A stretch of DNA of 44,478 nucleotides from the NCBI RefSeq assembly GCF_020880415.1, contig NZ_JAJIUJ010000085.1, positions 1-44,478 on the forward strand. Direction: 5' to 3'. Within the stretch, counting starts at the first letter, position 1, and each line of letters begins with the position of its first letter. Shown here in pieces: positions 16,809 to 25,484 of the stretch. The DNA is from Xanthomonas euvesicatoria pv. euvesicatoria. GTDB lineage: Bacteria > Pseudomonadota > Gammaproteobacteria > Xanthomonadales > Xanthomonadaceae. The position numbers were made by a program, and so were the translations under genes. The notes under the pieces are model-generated. The model made no database searches, had not been told where the DNA came from, and was given only the letters and a program-made list of their open reading frames with translations.

Positions 16809-19421
16809 TTGGACAAGCTGCTCCGTCGTACCGCCGCGCCCGTCGCGCGTCGCGCCCTCTGCCTGGCCACCGCTGCGGCGGTGCTGATGCTGGCCGCCTG
16901 CCAAGGCAAGGACACTGCTGCCGAAGCGAGCAAGACCGCCCCGGCCGCCGCACCTGCCGAGGCGTCGACCGCCATCCATCCGGATCAGTGGCCGTCGCCG
17001 AAGTGGCCGTTCCCGCAGGACGCGGCGCTGGAGCAGCGCATCACCGATGTGATGGCCAAGATGAGCGTGGAAGAGAAGGTCGCCCAGACCATCCAGGGCG
17101 ATATCGCCAGCATGACCCCGGATGACGTGCGCAAGTACCGCATCGGCTCGGTGCTGGCCGGCGGCAATTCCGATCCGGGCGGCAAGTACAACGCCAGCCC
17201 GGCCGAATGGTTGAAGCTGGCCGACGCGTTCTATGAAGCGTCGATGGACACTTCCAAGGGCGGCAACGCGATTCCGATCATCTTCGGCATCGATGCGGTG
17301 CACGGCCAGAGCAACATCGTCGGCGCCACGCTGTTCCCGCACAACATCGGCCTGGGCGCCACGCGCAACCCGGACCTGATCAAGAAGATCGGCGAAGTCA
17401 CCGCTGCCGAAACCCGCGTCACCGGCATGGAGTGGACCTTCGCGCCCACCGTGGCCGTGCCGCAGGACGACCGCTGGGGCCGCACCTACGAAGGCTATTC
17501 CGAATCGCCGGACGTGGTGGCCAGCTTTGCCGGCAAGATGGTCGAAGGCGTGCAGGGCGTGCCGGGCACGCCGCAGTTCCTGGACGGCAGCCACGTGATT
17601 TCCTCGGTGAAGCATTTCGTCGGCGATGGCGGCACCACCGACGGCAAGGACCAGGGCGACACCAAGGTGTCCGAAGCCACCATGCGCGATATCCACGCTG
17701 CCGGTTATCCGCCTGCGATTGCCGCTGGCGCACAGAGCGTGATGGCCTCGTTCAACAGCTTCAACGGCGAAAAGATGCACGGCAACAAGGTCATGCTGAC
17801 CGACGTGCTCAAGGGCCGGATGAATTTCGGCGGTTTCGTGGTCGGCGACTGGAATGGCCACGGCCAGGTCAAGGGCTGCACCAACCAGAACTGCCCGGCC
17901 TCGTTCATTGCCGGTGTCGACATGGCGATGGCCGCCGACAGCTGGAAGGGTATCTACGAAACCGAACTGGCGGCGGTGAAGTCCGGCCAGATTTCGGCCG
18001 AGCGTCTGGACGATGCCGTGCGCCGCATCCTGCGTGTGAAGATGCGCCTGGGCCTGTTCGAGGCCGGCAAGCCGTCCAAGCGCCCACTCGGTGGCAAGTA
18101 CGAATTGCTTGGCGCACCCGAACACCGTGCGATCGCCCGCCAGGCGGTACGTGAGTCGCTGGTGCTGCTGAAGAACCAGGCCGGCATCCTGCCGCTGAAT
18201 CCGACCAAGCGCGTGCTGGTGGTGGGCGATGGCGCCAACGACATGGGCAAGCAGTCCGGCGGCTGGACCCTGAACTGGCAGGGCACCGGCACCAAGCGCA
18301 GCGACTACCCCAACGGCACCACCATCTGGGAAGGCCTGGACAAGCAGATCAAGGCCGCCGGCGGCAGCGCCGAGTTGGCCGTGGACGGCGCCTACAAGAC
18401 CAAGCCGGACGTGGCCGTGGTGGTGTTCGGCGAAAACCCGTACGCCGAATTCCAGGGCGATATCGCCACCTTGCTGTACAAGCCGGGCGACGAAAGCGAA
18501 CTGGCCCTGATCAAGAAGCTCAAGGCCGACGGCATCCCGGTGGTGGCGGTGTTCCTGAGCGGGCGTCCGCTGTGGATGAACCAGTACATCAACGCCTCCG
18601 ACGCGTTCGTCGCTGCCTGGTTGCCGGGTTCCGAAGGCGAGGGCATTGCCGACGTGCTGCTGCGCAAGGCCGATGGCTCGGTGCAGAACGACTTCAAGGG
18701 CAAGCTCAGCTTCTCCTGGCCCAAGACCGCGGTGCAGTTCGCCAACAACGTCGGCCAGAAGGACTACGACCCGCAGTTCAAGTTCGGCTTTGGCCTGACC
18801 TATGCCGACAAGGGCGACCTGGCGGCGTTGCCGGAAGAGTCGGGCGTGTCCGGAGAGCAGTCGGTAGGCGGGATGTACTTCGTGCGCGGCAAGCCGGCAC
18901 TGGGTATCGCGATGCAGCTGTCCAACGCCGGCCAGGCCAACATGCCGGCAACCACGCTGCCGGTGGGCCTGTCCGATGGCAGCCTGAAGATGAGCGCAGT
19001 CGATCACAAGGCGCAGGAAGATGCGCGCCGTCTGGTGTGGTCCGGCAGCACCGCCTCCAGCGTGTTGCTGGTGTCCGCCAAGCCGGTGGACGTCTCGCGT
19101 GAGAGCAACGGCGATGTGCAGTTGCAGCTGACCCTGCGCCGCGACAGCGCCGTGACCGCGTCGGTGTGGCTGGGCGTGGGCTGTGGCGACAAGTGCGGTG
19201 GTCGCGTGGATGTGCGCAAGACCCTGGCCGCGCTGCCGCAAGGCCAGTGGAAAGTCGTCGGCGTGCCGCTCAAGTGCTTTGCAGTGGCCGGTGCCGACGT
19301 GAGCAAGCTGACCCAGGTCGCCAGCATCGAAAGCGCCGCCGCGCTGGACCTGTCGGTGTCCAAGGTGGCGCTGGGTGCGCTCAACGAAGCCGAAGTTACC
19401 GTCGACTGCCCGGTCAAGTAA
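16809..19421 (+). CDS. Glycoside hydrolase family 3 beta-glucosidase, lipoprotein
   Basis: 870 residues from TTG 16809, chosen because CTGGAG precedes it and because it gives a proper lipoprotein signal: MDKLLRR, hydrophobic core, then the lipobox LAAC. An ATG at 16755 would add 18 residues. A low-complexity Ala/Pro linker leads to the GH3 (beta/alpha)8 domain (about 80-400): FGIDAVHGQSN, VKHFVGDGGT, and GFVVGDWNGHGQ with nucleophile Asp347. The GH3 C-terminal domain follows (about 440-650), with RESLVLLKN and SGRPLWM. The last 200 residues resemble the galactose-binding-like tail of marine exo-glucanase ExoP. Likely role: release of glucose from cello- or beta-glucan oligosaccharides in the periplasm. 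An SSS sugar symporter follows. Confidence 0.9.
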   Translation: MDKLLRRTAAPVARRALCLATAAAVLMLAACQGKDTAAEASKTAPAAAPAEASTAIHPDQWPSPKWPFPQDAALEQRITDVMAKMSVEEKVAQTIQGDIASMTPDDVRKYRIGSVLAGGNSDPGGKYNASPAEWLKLADAFYEASMDTSKGGNAIPIIFGIDAVHGQSNIVGATLFPHNIGLGATRNPDLIKKIGEVTAAETRVTGMEWTFAPTVAVPQDDRWGRTYEGYSESPDVVASFAGKMVEGVQGVPGTPQFLDGSHVISSVKHFVGDGGTTDGKDQGDTKVSEATMRDIHAAGYPPAIAAGAQSVMASFNSFNGEKMHGNKVMLTDVLKGRMNFGGFVVGDWNGHGQVKGCTNQNCPASFIAGVDMAMAADSWKGIYETELAAVKSGQISAERLDDAVRRILRVKMRLGLFEAGKPSKRPLGGKYELLGAPEHRAIARQAVRESLVLLKNQAGILPLNPTKRVLVVGDGANDMGKQSGGWTLNWQGTGTKRSDYPNGTTIWEGLDKQIKAAGGSAELAVDGAYKTKPDVAVVVFGENPYAEFQGDIATLLYKPGDESELALIKKLKADGIPVVAVFLSGRPLWMNQYINASDAFVAAWLPGSEGEGIADVLLRKADGSVQNDFKGKLSFSWPKTAVQFANNVGQKDYDPQFKFGFGLTYADKGDLAALPEESGVSGEQSVGGMYFVRGKPALGIAMQLSNAGQANMPATTLPVGLSDGSLKMSAVDHKAQEDARRLVWSGSTASSVLLVSAKPVDVSRESNGDVQLQLTLRRDSAVTASVWLGVGCGDKCGGRVDVRKTLAALPQGQWKVVGVPLKCFAVAGADVSKLTQVASIESAAALDLSVSKVALGALNEAEVTVDCPVK

Positions 19422-19428
19422 GCAGCAT

Positions 19429-19456
19429 TCCCGCAGGCGTAGGCGCGCCTGCGGGA
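19429..19456 (+). terminator. Stem-loop after the beta-glucosidase
   Basis: TCCCGCAGGCG (19429-19439) pairs with CGCCTGCGGGA (19446-19456) over a 6-base loop, 7 bp after the stop. There is no T-run, so it may be a weak or 3'-protecting structure rather than a full terminator, leaving read-through to the symporter possible. Confidence 0.55.
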
Positions 19457-19677
19457 GATCGGATGAAACAGGCGCGTCGCCAGTGTTGGCGGCGCGGTAT
19501 AGCGGCCACCCTGATCGGTGGTGTCATCAGCCGCCGCGGGACGCGCGCGTCGATCGGCCGGGATGGCCTGCAGCTGCGGTTCGCCGCGCTGCCGTGACGC
19601 ACGCCGTGCGTTGCGGCGGCATTCTGCAGGCCTGTCTGGCGTTCGATGCACATCCCAGAGCCAGACAGGAGAGTGCA

Positions 19678-21240
19678 GTGGGTTTGGCGACGTTGGATAT
19701 CGTGATCGTGCTGGTCTACCTGACCGGCATCTTCGTGCTTGCGCAGTGGGTCTCGCGCGAGAAGGCAGGCCACAGCAAGAGCGCCGAGGATTACTTCCTG
19801 GCCAGCAAGTCGCTGCCGTGGTGGGCGATCGGCGCCTCGCTGATTGCGGCGAACATTTCGGCCGAACAGATCATCGGCATGGCCGGTTCCGGCTATGCGA
19901 TCGGCCTGGCGATCGCCTCCTACGAATGGATGGCGGCGCTGACGCTGCTGATCGTCGGTAAGTTCTTCCTGCCGATCTTCCTGCGCAATGGCATCTACAC
20001 CATGCCGCAGTTTCTGGAGCAGCGTTACGGCAAGTGGATTCGCACGCTGATGGCGGTGTTCTGGCTGCTGCTGTACGTGTTCGTCAATCTCACCTCGATC
20101 CTGTGGTTGGGATCGATCGCGGTCAGCCAGGTCACCGGTATGGACCAGACCCTGGCGCTGGCACTGATCGGCGTGTTTGCGCTGGTCTACCAGCTCTACG
20201 GCGGGCTGAAGGCGGTGGCGCTGACCGACATCGTGCAGGTCACCCTGCTGGTGCTGGGCGGGCTGCTGGTGGCCGGTTTGACCCTGGCGCGGATCGGCGA
20301 CGGTGCCGGGGTGCTTGCCGGCTTCCAGCACCTGTGGAGCGCGCACCCGGAGCACTTCCACATGATCCTGACCAAGGACAACCCGTTCTACAAGGATCTG
20401 CCGGGCCTGAGCGTGCTGCTTGGCGGGCTGTGGGTGATGAACATCAGTTACTGGGGTTTCAACCAGTACATCATCCAGCGCGCGCTGGCGGCCAAGAACA
20501 TCGGCGAGGCGCAGAAGGGCATGGTGTTTGCCGCGTTCCTGAAGCTGCTGATGCCGTTGGTGATCGTGGTGCCGGGCATTGCCGCAGTGGTGCTGGCGCC
20601 GGATCTGGCCAAGCCCGATCAGGCCTACCCGACCATGATGCAGCTGTTGCCGACCGGCATCCTGGGCCTGGTGTTTGCCGCCTTGGTTGCGGCGATCGTG
20701 GCCTCGCTGGCCTCGAAGATCAATTCGGTGGCGACGATCTTCACCCTGGATTTCTACGCCAAGTTCCGCCCGCAGACCGGGCAGAAACAGCTGGTGCGCG
20801 TAGGCCGTATCGTGGCCGCGCTGTCGGTGCTGATCGGCATCCTCACCGCGCGGCCGTTGCTGGGCAACTTCGATCAGGGCTTCCAGTTCATCCAGGAATT
20901 CACCGGCTTCTTCACTCCCGGCGTGGTGGTGATCTTCATGCTCGGCCTGTTCTGGAAGCGCGCCAACGAAGCCGGCGCACTCACCGCGGCGATCGGCTCG
21001 GTGGTGTTGTCGTTCGCGCTCAAGTTCGCCTGGCCCGAACTGCCGTTCATGGACCGCATCGGCGTGGTGTTCGTGGCCGCGCTGGTGTTGGCGGTGGTGG
21101 TGTCGTTGCTGACGCCGGCCACCCAGGCACGCGATCTGATCCGTACCAACGACGTTGCCTACGGCACCACGCCCGGCTTCAAGATCGGCGCGGCGGGCGT
21201 GATCGCGATTCTGATCGTGCTGTACACCGTGTTCTGGTAA
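19678..21240 (+). CDS. Sodium:sugar symporter, SSS family
   Basis: 520 residues with about 14 predicted membrane helices; similar in pattern to Vibrio vSGLT. Seen: EDYFLASKSLPWWAIGASLI with the conserved ANISAEQIIGMAGSGY (helix 1 region), YTMPQFLEQRYGKW, LYGGLKAVALTDIVQV, YWGFNQYIIQRALAAKN, and ASKINSVATIFTLDFY. The start is GTG 19678, set by CAGGAGA 5 bases upstream and the first membrane helix. The frame stays open upstream to 19375, but that overlaps the beta-glucosidase. The sugar is inferred as a glucose or galactose type from the beta-glucosidase next to it. Confidence 0.9.
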   Translation: MGLATLDIVIVLVYLTGIFVLAQWVSREKAGHSKSAEDYFLASKSLPWWAIGASLIAANISAEQIIGMAGSGYAIGLAIASYEWMAALTLLIVGKFFLPIFLRNGIYTMPQFLEQRYGKWIRTLMAVFWLLLYVFVNLTSILWLGSIAVSQVTGMDQTLALALIGVFALVYQLYGGLKAVALTDIVQVTLLVLGGLLVAGLTLARIGDGAGVLAGFQHLWSAHPEHFHMILTKDNPFYKDLPGLSVLLGGLWVMNISYWGFNQYIIQRALAAKNIGEAQKGMVFAAFLKLLMPLVIVVPGIAAVVLAPDLAKPDQAYPTMMQLLPTGILGLVFAALVAAIVASLASKINSVATIFTLDFYAKFRPQTGQKQLVRVGRIVAALSVLIGILTARPLLGNFDQGFQFIQEFTGFFTPGVVVIFMLGLFWKRANEAGALTAAIGSVVLSFALKFAWPELPFMDRIGVVFVAALVLAVVVSLLTPATQARDLIRTNDVAYGTTPGFKIGAAGVIAILIVLYTVFW

Positions 21241-21255
21241 GCAGTGATGTCTTGA

Positions 21256-21299
21256 AACGCAGCGCGGCGCGGCACCTCGGTGTCGCGCCGCGCTGCGTT
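21256..21299 (+). terminator. Strong stem-loop after the symporter
   Basis: AACGCAGCGCGGCGCG (21256-21271) pairs exactly with CGCGCCGCGCTGCGTT (21284-21299). The inner CACC/GGTG extends the stem. It sits 15 bp after the stop and before the convergent GGDEF/EAL gene, so it may serve both strands. Confidence 0.8.
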
Positions 21300-21441
21300 G
21301 GCAGCCTGCCGTTTCGGCGGCGCGCGCCCTCGTCAAGCGCGTTTGGATGGCCCGCAGCAGCCACTGCGCCCGCGTGGCAGATGCCACTCAAGTACCGCCT
21401 GCGCCGCCGAGTGGTGGACGCGGTTGGTGTGCTGGCTGCGC

Positions 21442-23298
21442 CTAGACGCGCGCCGCGGCCAAGCTGGCGGCAAGCAGGTTGACCGGCGCGGCATGTTGCT
21501 CGTGCCACGGCGTTTCCAGCCAGGTTTCCAGCGCGGCGGCCGGCATCGGTTTGGCGATCCAGTAGCCCTGGCCTTCGTCGCAGCCCCAGGCGCGCAATTG
21601 CGCGTACGCTTCCGCCGATTCGATGCCTTCGGCCACCACGCGCTGGCCCAGACTGTGGCCAAGCTGGATCATCGCCGGCACCAGGGTGCGGTCGGTGCGG
21701 CTGTCCGGCAGCGAACGGATGAAGGATTGATCGATCTTCAACGAACTGGCCGGCAGCTGCTTGAGATAGCTGAAATTGCTGTAGCCGGTGCCGAAGTCGT
21801 CGATGGCGATATGCACGCCCAGCGCTGCAATGGTGGCCAGTTGTTCGGCCAGATGGTCGGGGTGGCGAATCATCGCGCTTTCGGTGAATTCGATTTCCAG
21901 CCGGCGCGGGTCCAGCTTGTGACGATCCAGGCCGCGCCGCAGCAGGCCGGCAAAGCCGGGGCGATCCAGATCGGCGGCCGACACGTTCAGGGCCAGGTTG
22001 AAGTCCAGGCCTTGCTGCTGCCAGCGCGCTGCCTGCGCGATGCCGTTGTCGATGACCCAGGCGGTAATGCGGTTGATCAGCGCGGTTTTCTCGGCCATCG
22101 GAATGAAATCCGACGGCACCACCGGGCCGATCATCGGGTGCTGCCAGCGCAGCAAGGCTTCCACGCCGACGCAGCGGTGGTCGTGCAGATCCACGCGCGG
22201 TTGAAAGTGCAGGCGCAGCTGGCTGGCGCTGTCCAGGGCCGCGGGCAGGGCGGCGAGCAGGCGGAAGGTATTGCGCTGGGCAACATCGTGCTTGCGCTCG
22301 TACAGGCTCCACGGCAGGCAGCGCTCGCGCGCAATATCCACCGAGGTGGTCAGCGAGCGGATGGTATCGGCGGCGCCGTAGCTGGACTGCAGCGAGACCG
22401 CGCCGATCGAAGCCACCGCGGTGTGCGGAATGCCCTGATGTTCCAAGGGCTCGGTGAACGCCTTGGCGACCTTGGTGCATAGCGTGGCCAGACGCTGGCC
22501 TTCCGCCTGCGCCAGGAAGCCGAAGGTCGTCGGGTCCAACCGATACAACAGGGTGCCGCCGGGCAGATAGGCGGCAAGGCGACGCTGTGCCAGGGCGACG
22601 TAGCCGTCTGCGTATTCCCAGCCCAGCGCCTTGACCATATCGCGGAAATAATCGCTGCCGCAGACATCGATGGCCACCGCCGTGGTGGCCGGTGCAGTGT
22701 CGCGTTGCGACAGCCAGGTATCCAGGTCTTCGCTAAAGCGCGCGCGGTTGGGCAGCCCGGTCGGACCATCGCGGTAGGTGGTGCTGCGCAGGTTTTCCAC
22801 GCGCAGCACGGCCAGGTCGCGCAGGCCTTCCAGCTGCGTGATCGCTGCTGCATCCAGCCCGGGGCGCGGGCTGGTGCCGATCACGCACAAGGTGCCGATG
22901 CTATGGCCATCGCGCAGCTTCAGCGGTGCGCCGGCATAGAAGCGAATGAACGGCGGCCCCATCACCAGCGGGTTGTCGCAAAAGCGCGGATCCAGCCGCG
23001 CATCCGGCACCACCATCACTTCGTCCGAGCGGATCGCATGCGCGCAGAACGCCTGACTCCGCGGCGTTTCGCGCGCTTCCAGGCCAATGCGTGCCTTGAA
23101 CCACTGGCGGTGCTCGTCCACCAGCGATACCAACGCAATTTCCGCGTCCAGGCTGCGCGCGGCCATGGCGGCCACGGTGTCGAACACCGGGTCTGGCGGC
23201 GAATCCAGCAGGCACAGGCCGCGCAGCACCTCGAGCCGGGTGGACTCGTCGAGCGTGGGCGGAAGAAGAGACGCGACAGAGGCAGGCAGGGAAGGCAT
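21442..23298 (-). CDS. GAF / degenerate GGDEF / EAL protein, probable c-di-GMP phosphodiesterase
   Basis: 618 residues from ATG 23298 (MPSLPASVASLL). GAF domain about 30-165 (ALVSLVDEHRQWFKARIGLEA, then SQAFCAHAI). A GGDEF-like domain follows at about 175-345, beginning DGPTGLPNRARFSEDL, but the active-site position reads RLDPTTFGFL, so GGDEF is lost and it should not make c-di-GMP; it may bind GTP. EAL domain about 360-605 looks intact: GVEALLRWQHP (Glu380), LNVSA, EIEFTESA, AIDDFGTGYSNFSYLK, IDQSF, and VAEGIES. It would cleave c-di-GMP to pGpG. The gene is a single unit, convergent with the symporter. There are no membrane segments. Confidence 0.9.
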   Translation of the reverse strand: MPSLPASVASLLPPTLDESTRLEVLRGLCLLDSPPDPVFDTVAAMAARSLDAEIALVSLVDEHRQWFKARIGLEARETPRSQAFCAHAIRSDEVMVVPDARLDPRFCDNPLVMGPPFIRFYAGAPLKLRDGHSIGTLCVIGTSPRPGLDAAAITQLEGLRDLAVLRVENLRSTTYRDGPTGLPNRARFSEDLDTWLSQRDTAPATTAVAIDVCGSDYFRDMVKALGWEYADGYVALAQRRLAAYLPGGTLLYRLDPTTFGFLAQAEGQRLATLCTKVAKAFTEPLEHQGIPHTAVASIGAVSLQSSYGAADTIRSLTTSVDIARERCLPWSLYERKHDVAQRNTFRLLAALPAALDSASQLRLHFQPRVDLHDHRCVGVEALLRWQHPMIGPVVPSDFIPMAEKTALINRITAWVIDNGIAQAARWQQQGLDFNLALNVSAADLDRPGFAGLLRRGLDRHKLDPRRLEIEFTESAMIRHPDHLAEQLATIAALGVHIAIDDFGTGYSNFSYLKQLPASSLKIDQSFIRSLPDSRTDRTLVPAMIQLGHSLGQRVVAEGIESAEAYAQLRAWGCDEGQGYWIAKPMPAAALETWLETPWHEQHAAPVNLLAASLAAARV

Positions 23299-23750
23299 GC
23301 GCTCGTATCGGCCTGAAGCGTGATCCCTTGATTGGCGATGATTGGCGCCGTTCAGTTGCAGCACGCGGCCCAGGCCGCATTGGGACGCATGAACAGTGCC
23401 GTGTCCGCGCCAGACGTGCGGCGCACGCGATTCCAAGGTCATCTGCGCGGCGCTGTCGCAGGCCGTGCGCCGTCTGCCGGGGCTGGAATGCGTGTCTAAC
23501 ACTGACGCATGGCGCAGGTGTCGTCCGGTGGCAGCGCCTAAATATCCCGCGTGCGCTGCCGATCACCTTTTGACCGCAGCGGTGCCGACGCCACGCAACC
23601 ATCTGCATCGCGCATGCGACCAATGCTCTTTGGCCGATGTTTGCTTTTGTGATGTGCATTCGCCTTATGCGTGTCACGAATTGACGCAGTCTTCACTCGC
23701 TCTGTGAGCTTCGCCATCGCGGCTCTTGTCATTTATATTTTGGAATCATC
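23299..23750. other. Divergent intergenic region c-di-GMP gene / mannanase
   Basis: About 450 bp. Near the mannanase start lies TTATATTTTGGAATCATC, AT-rich and possibly promoter-like, but with no good -35. Short open frames here look random. No RNA or repeat recognised. Confidence 0.4.
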
Positions 23751-24737
23751 GTGAATTCATTGCTGTCTTTTGCACAACGCACGCTCTTCGTCGTCGCCGG
23801 TCTGGCGCTGTCGTCTGCCGCCCACGCAGGGCTCACGGTGTCCGGTACGCAGTTGCGCGAGTCCAATGGCAACGCATTGGTGCTGCGCGGCGTCAACCTT
23901 CCGCATGCCTGGTATGCTGGCCGCACCGATGCGGCATTGGCAGCCATCGCGGCCACCGGCGCCAACAGCGTGCGCGTCGTGCTCAGTTCCGGCTACCGCT
24001 GGACGCGCACACCGGAGGCCGATGTGGTCCGCATCATCGCGCGCTGCAAGAGCCTGGGCTTGATCGCCGTGCTGGAGGTCCACGACACCACCGGCTACGG
24101 CGAAGACACCGCCGCTGCGAATCTGGTCAATGCGACCAATTACTGGGTCGGCATCCGCAAGGCGCTGATCGGCAACGAAGACCATGTGGTCATCAATATC
24201 GCCAACGAACCGTTCGGCAACAGCCTGACTGCCAGCGAATGGGTCAACGGCCATGCCACCGCCATCGCCACCTTGCGCAAGAATGGATTGACCCACGCCT
24301 TGATGGTGGATGCGCCCAACTGGGGACAGGACTGGCAGTTCTACATGCGCGACAACGCCGCTGTGCTGCTGGCCCGCGACAGCCGTCGCAACCTGATGTT
24401 CAGCGTGCACATGTACGAAGTGTTCGGCAGCGATGCCACGATCAACAATTACTTGCGCGCCTTCAACGATAAAAAGCTGGCGCTGGTGATCGGCGAATTC
24501 GGTGGCGACCATCGCGGCGCGCATGTGGACGAAGCGGCGATCATGCGCCGCGCGCGCGACTACAACGTTGGCTACATGGGCTGGTCATGGTCGGGCAACG
24601 ACAGCAGCACGAAGTCGCTGGATATCGCGATCGGCTGGAATGCGGCACAACTGAGCACCTGGGGGCGCAACTTGATCCTGGGCGCCGACGGCATCACAGC
24701 AACCTCGCGTCGGGCAAGCGTGTTCGGCCCGTTGTGA
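23751..24737 (+). CDS. Secreted GH5 endo-beta-1,4-mannanase
   Basis: 328 residues from a GTG start. Signal peptide: MNSLLSFAQRTLF, hydrophobic core, cleavage near AAHA-G (about 25). The mature enzyme follows the pattern of GH5 subfamily 8 mannanases such as Bacillus Man5A: VSGTQLRESNGNALVLRGVN, HAWYAGRTDAALAAIAATGAN, LIAVLEVHDTTG, YWVGIRKALIGNEDHVVINI, IANEPFG with acid/base Glu153, FSVHMYEVFG, LVIGEFGGDH with nucleophile Glu249, and GWSWSGN. It would cut mannan or glucomannan of plant cell walls after export. No carbohydrate-binding module is attached. Single gene. Confidence 0.88.
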   Translation: MNSLLSFAQRTLFVVAGLALSSAAHAGLTVSGTQLRESNGNALVLRGVNLPHAWYAGRTDAALAAIAATGANSVRVVLSSGYRWTRTPEADVVRIIARCKSLGLIAVLEVHDTTGYGEDTAAANLVNATNYWVGIRKALIGNEDHVVINIANEPFGNSLTASEWVNGHATAIATLRKNGLTHALMVDAPNWGQDWQFYMRDNAAVLLARDSRRNLMFSVHMYEVFGSDATINNYLRAFNDKKLALVIGEFGGDHRGAHVDEAAIMRRARDYNVGYMGWSWSGNDSSTKSLDIAIGWNAAQLSTWGRNLILGADGITATSRRASVFGPL

Positions 24738-24917
24738 GATGAAGTCCTGCAGTCGGCCGCGGTAGTTTTTCGGCACGCACAAGGGCACTGCAACGCGGTC
24801 GGTCTGCGGGCCGCTCAGGGCCGGCACACGGGCGCGGAACGCGCTTGCATGTGCGTCCTTGTCAGCCTCCCCACCCAGCGTCCATGCCGCGTGGGGTTCG
24901 GCGACAGGGCGGGACGG

Positions 24918-25484
24918 CTAGCGTAACGGCCCCGGGCTCGGGCGCTTGGTCAGCTTGCGCTGCAGCGATCGGCGATGCATGCCCAGCAGGCGCGCGGCCG
25001 CCGACACGTTGCCGCCGGTTTCGTGCAGCGCCTGCTGGATGTGCTCCCACTGCAAGCGGCTGAGCGGCGTCATCATTTCCTGTGCGCTTTCTTCTTCGTC
25101 CGGCTCTGGCAACTCGTCATCCTCTTCGCCCAGCGCGCGCATGATGGTGGGAATATTGGCCGGCTTGGGCAGGTAGTCATCGGCGCCGAGTTTGATCGCC
25201 TCCACCGCCGTGGCGATGCTGGCGTAACCGGTGACCAGCAGGATGCGCATGTCGGTGCGGATCTCGCGCAGCGGCTGGATCAGGCTCAAACCGGAATCGT
25301 GGCCGAGCTTGAGATCGATCAATGCAAAATCCGGCATCGCGCTGCGTGCCGTGGACAACGCGCTGGCTGCATCGGTGGCGGTGAGCGTTTCCACGCCGCG
25401 GCGTGCAAGGCTGCGTTGCAGCGTGCGCAGGTACAATGTGTCGTCGTCGACCAGCAGACCGGTACGGATCGGGGGACTTGTCAT
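24918..25484 (-). CDS. RegA/ActR-family redox response regulator
   Basis: 188 residues from ATG 25484. The receiver domain (1-115) has the acidic LLVDDD, phospho-acceptor Asp57 (ALIDLKLG), Thr85 and Lys107 (YLPKPAN). Then comes an unusually acidic linker (EEDDELPEPDEEE), and a Fis-type helix-turn-helix (about 145-180: NVSAAARLLGMHRRSLQRKL) that matches RegA/PrrA/ActR. Its start overlaps the kinase stop by 4 bp (ATGA), so kinase and regulator are translationally coupled. In other proteobacteria the pair controls respiratory and energy genes by quinone-pool redox state. Confidence 0.9.
   Translation of the reverse strand: MTSPPIRTGLLVDDDTLYLRTLQRSLARRGVETLTATDAASALSTARSAMPDFALIDLKLGHDSGLSLIQPLREIRTDMRILLVTGYASIATAVEAIKLGADDYLPKPANIPTIMRALGEEDDELPEPDEEESAQEMMTPLSRLQWEHIQQALHETGGNVSAAARLLGMHRRSLQRKLTKRPSPGPLR

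Noticed and set aside
19414..21387. 657-residue minus-strand frame opposite the SSS symporter
   Set aside because: Gln/His/Arg-rich shadow without membrane or domain pattern.
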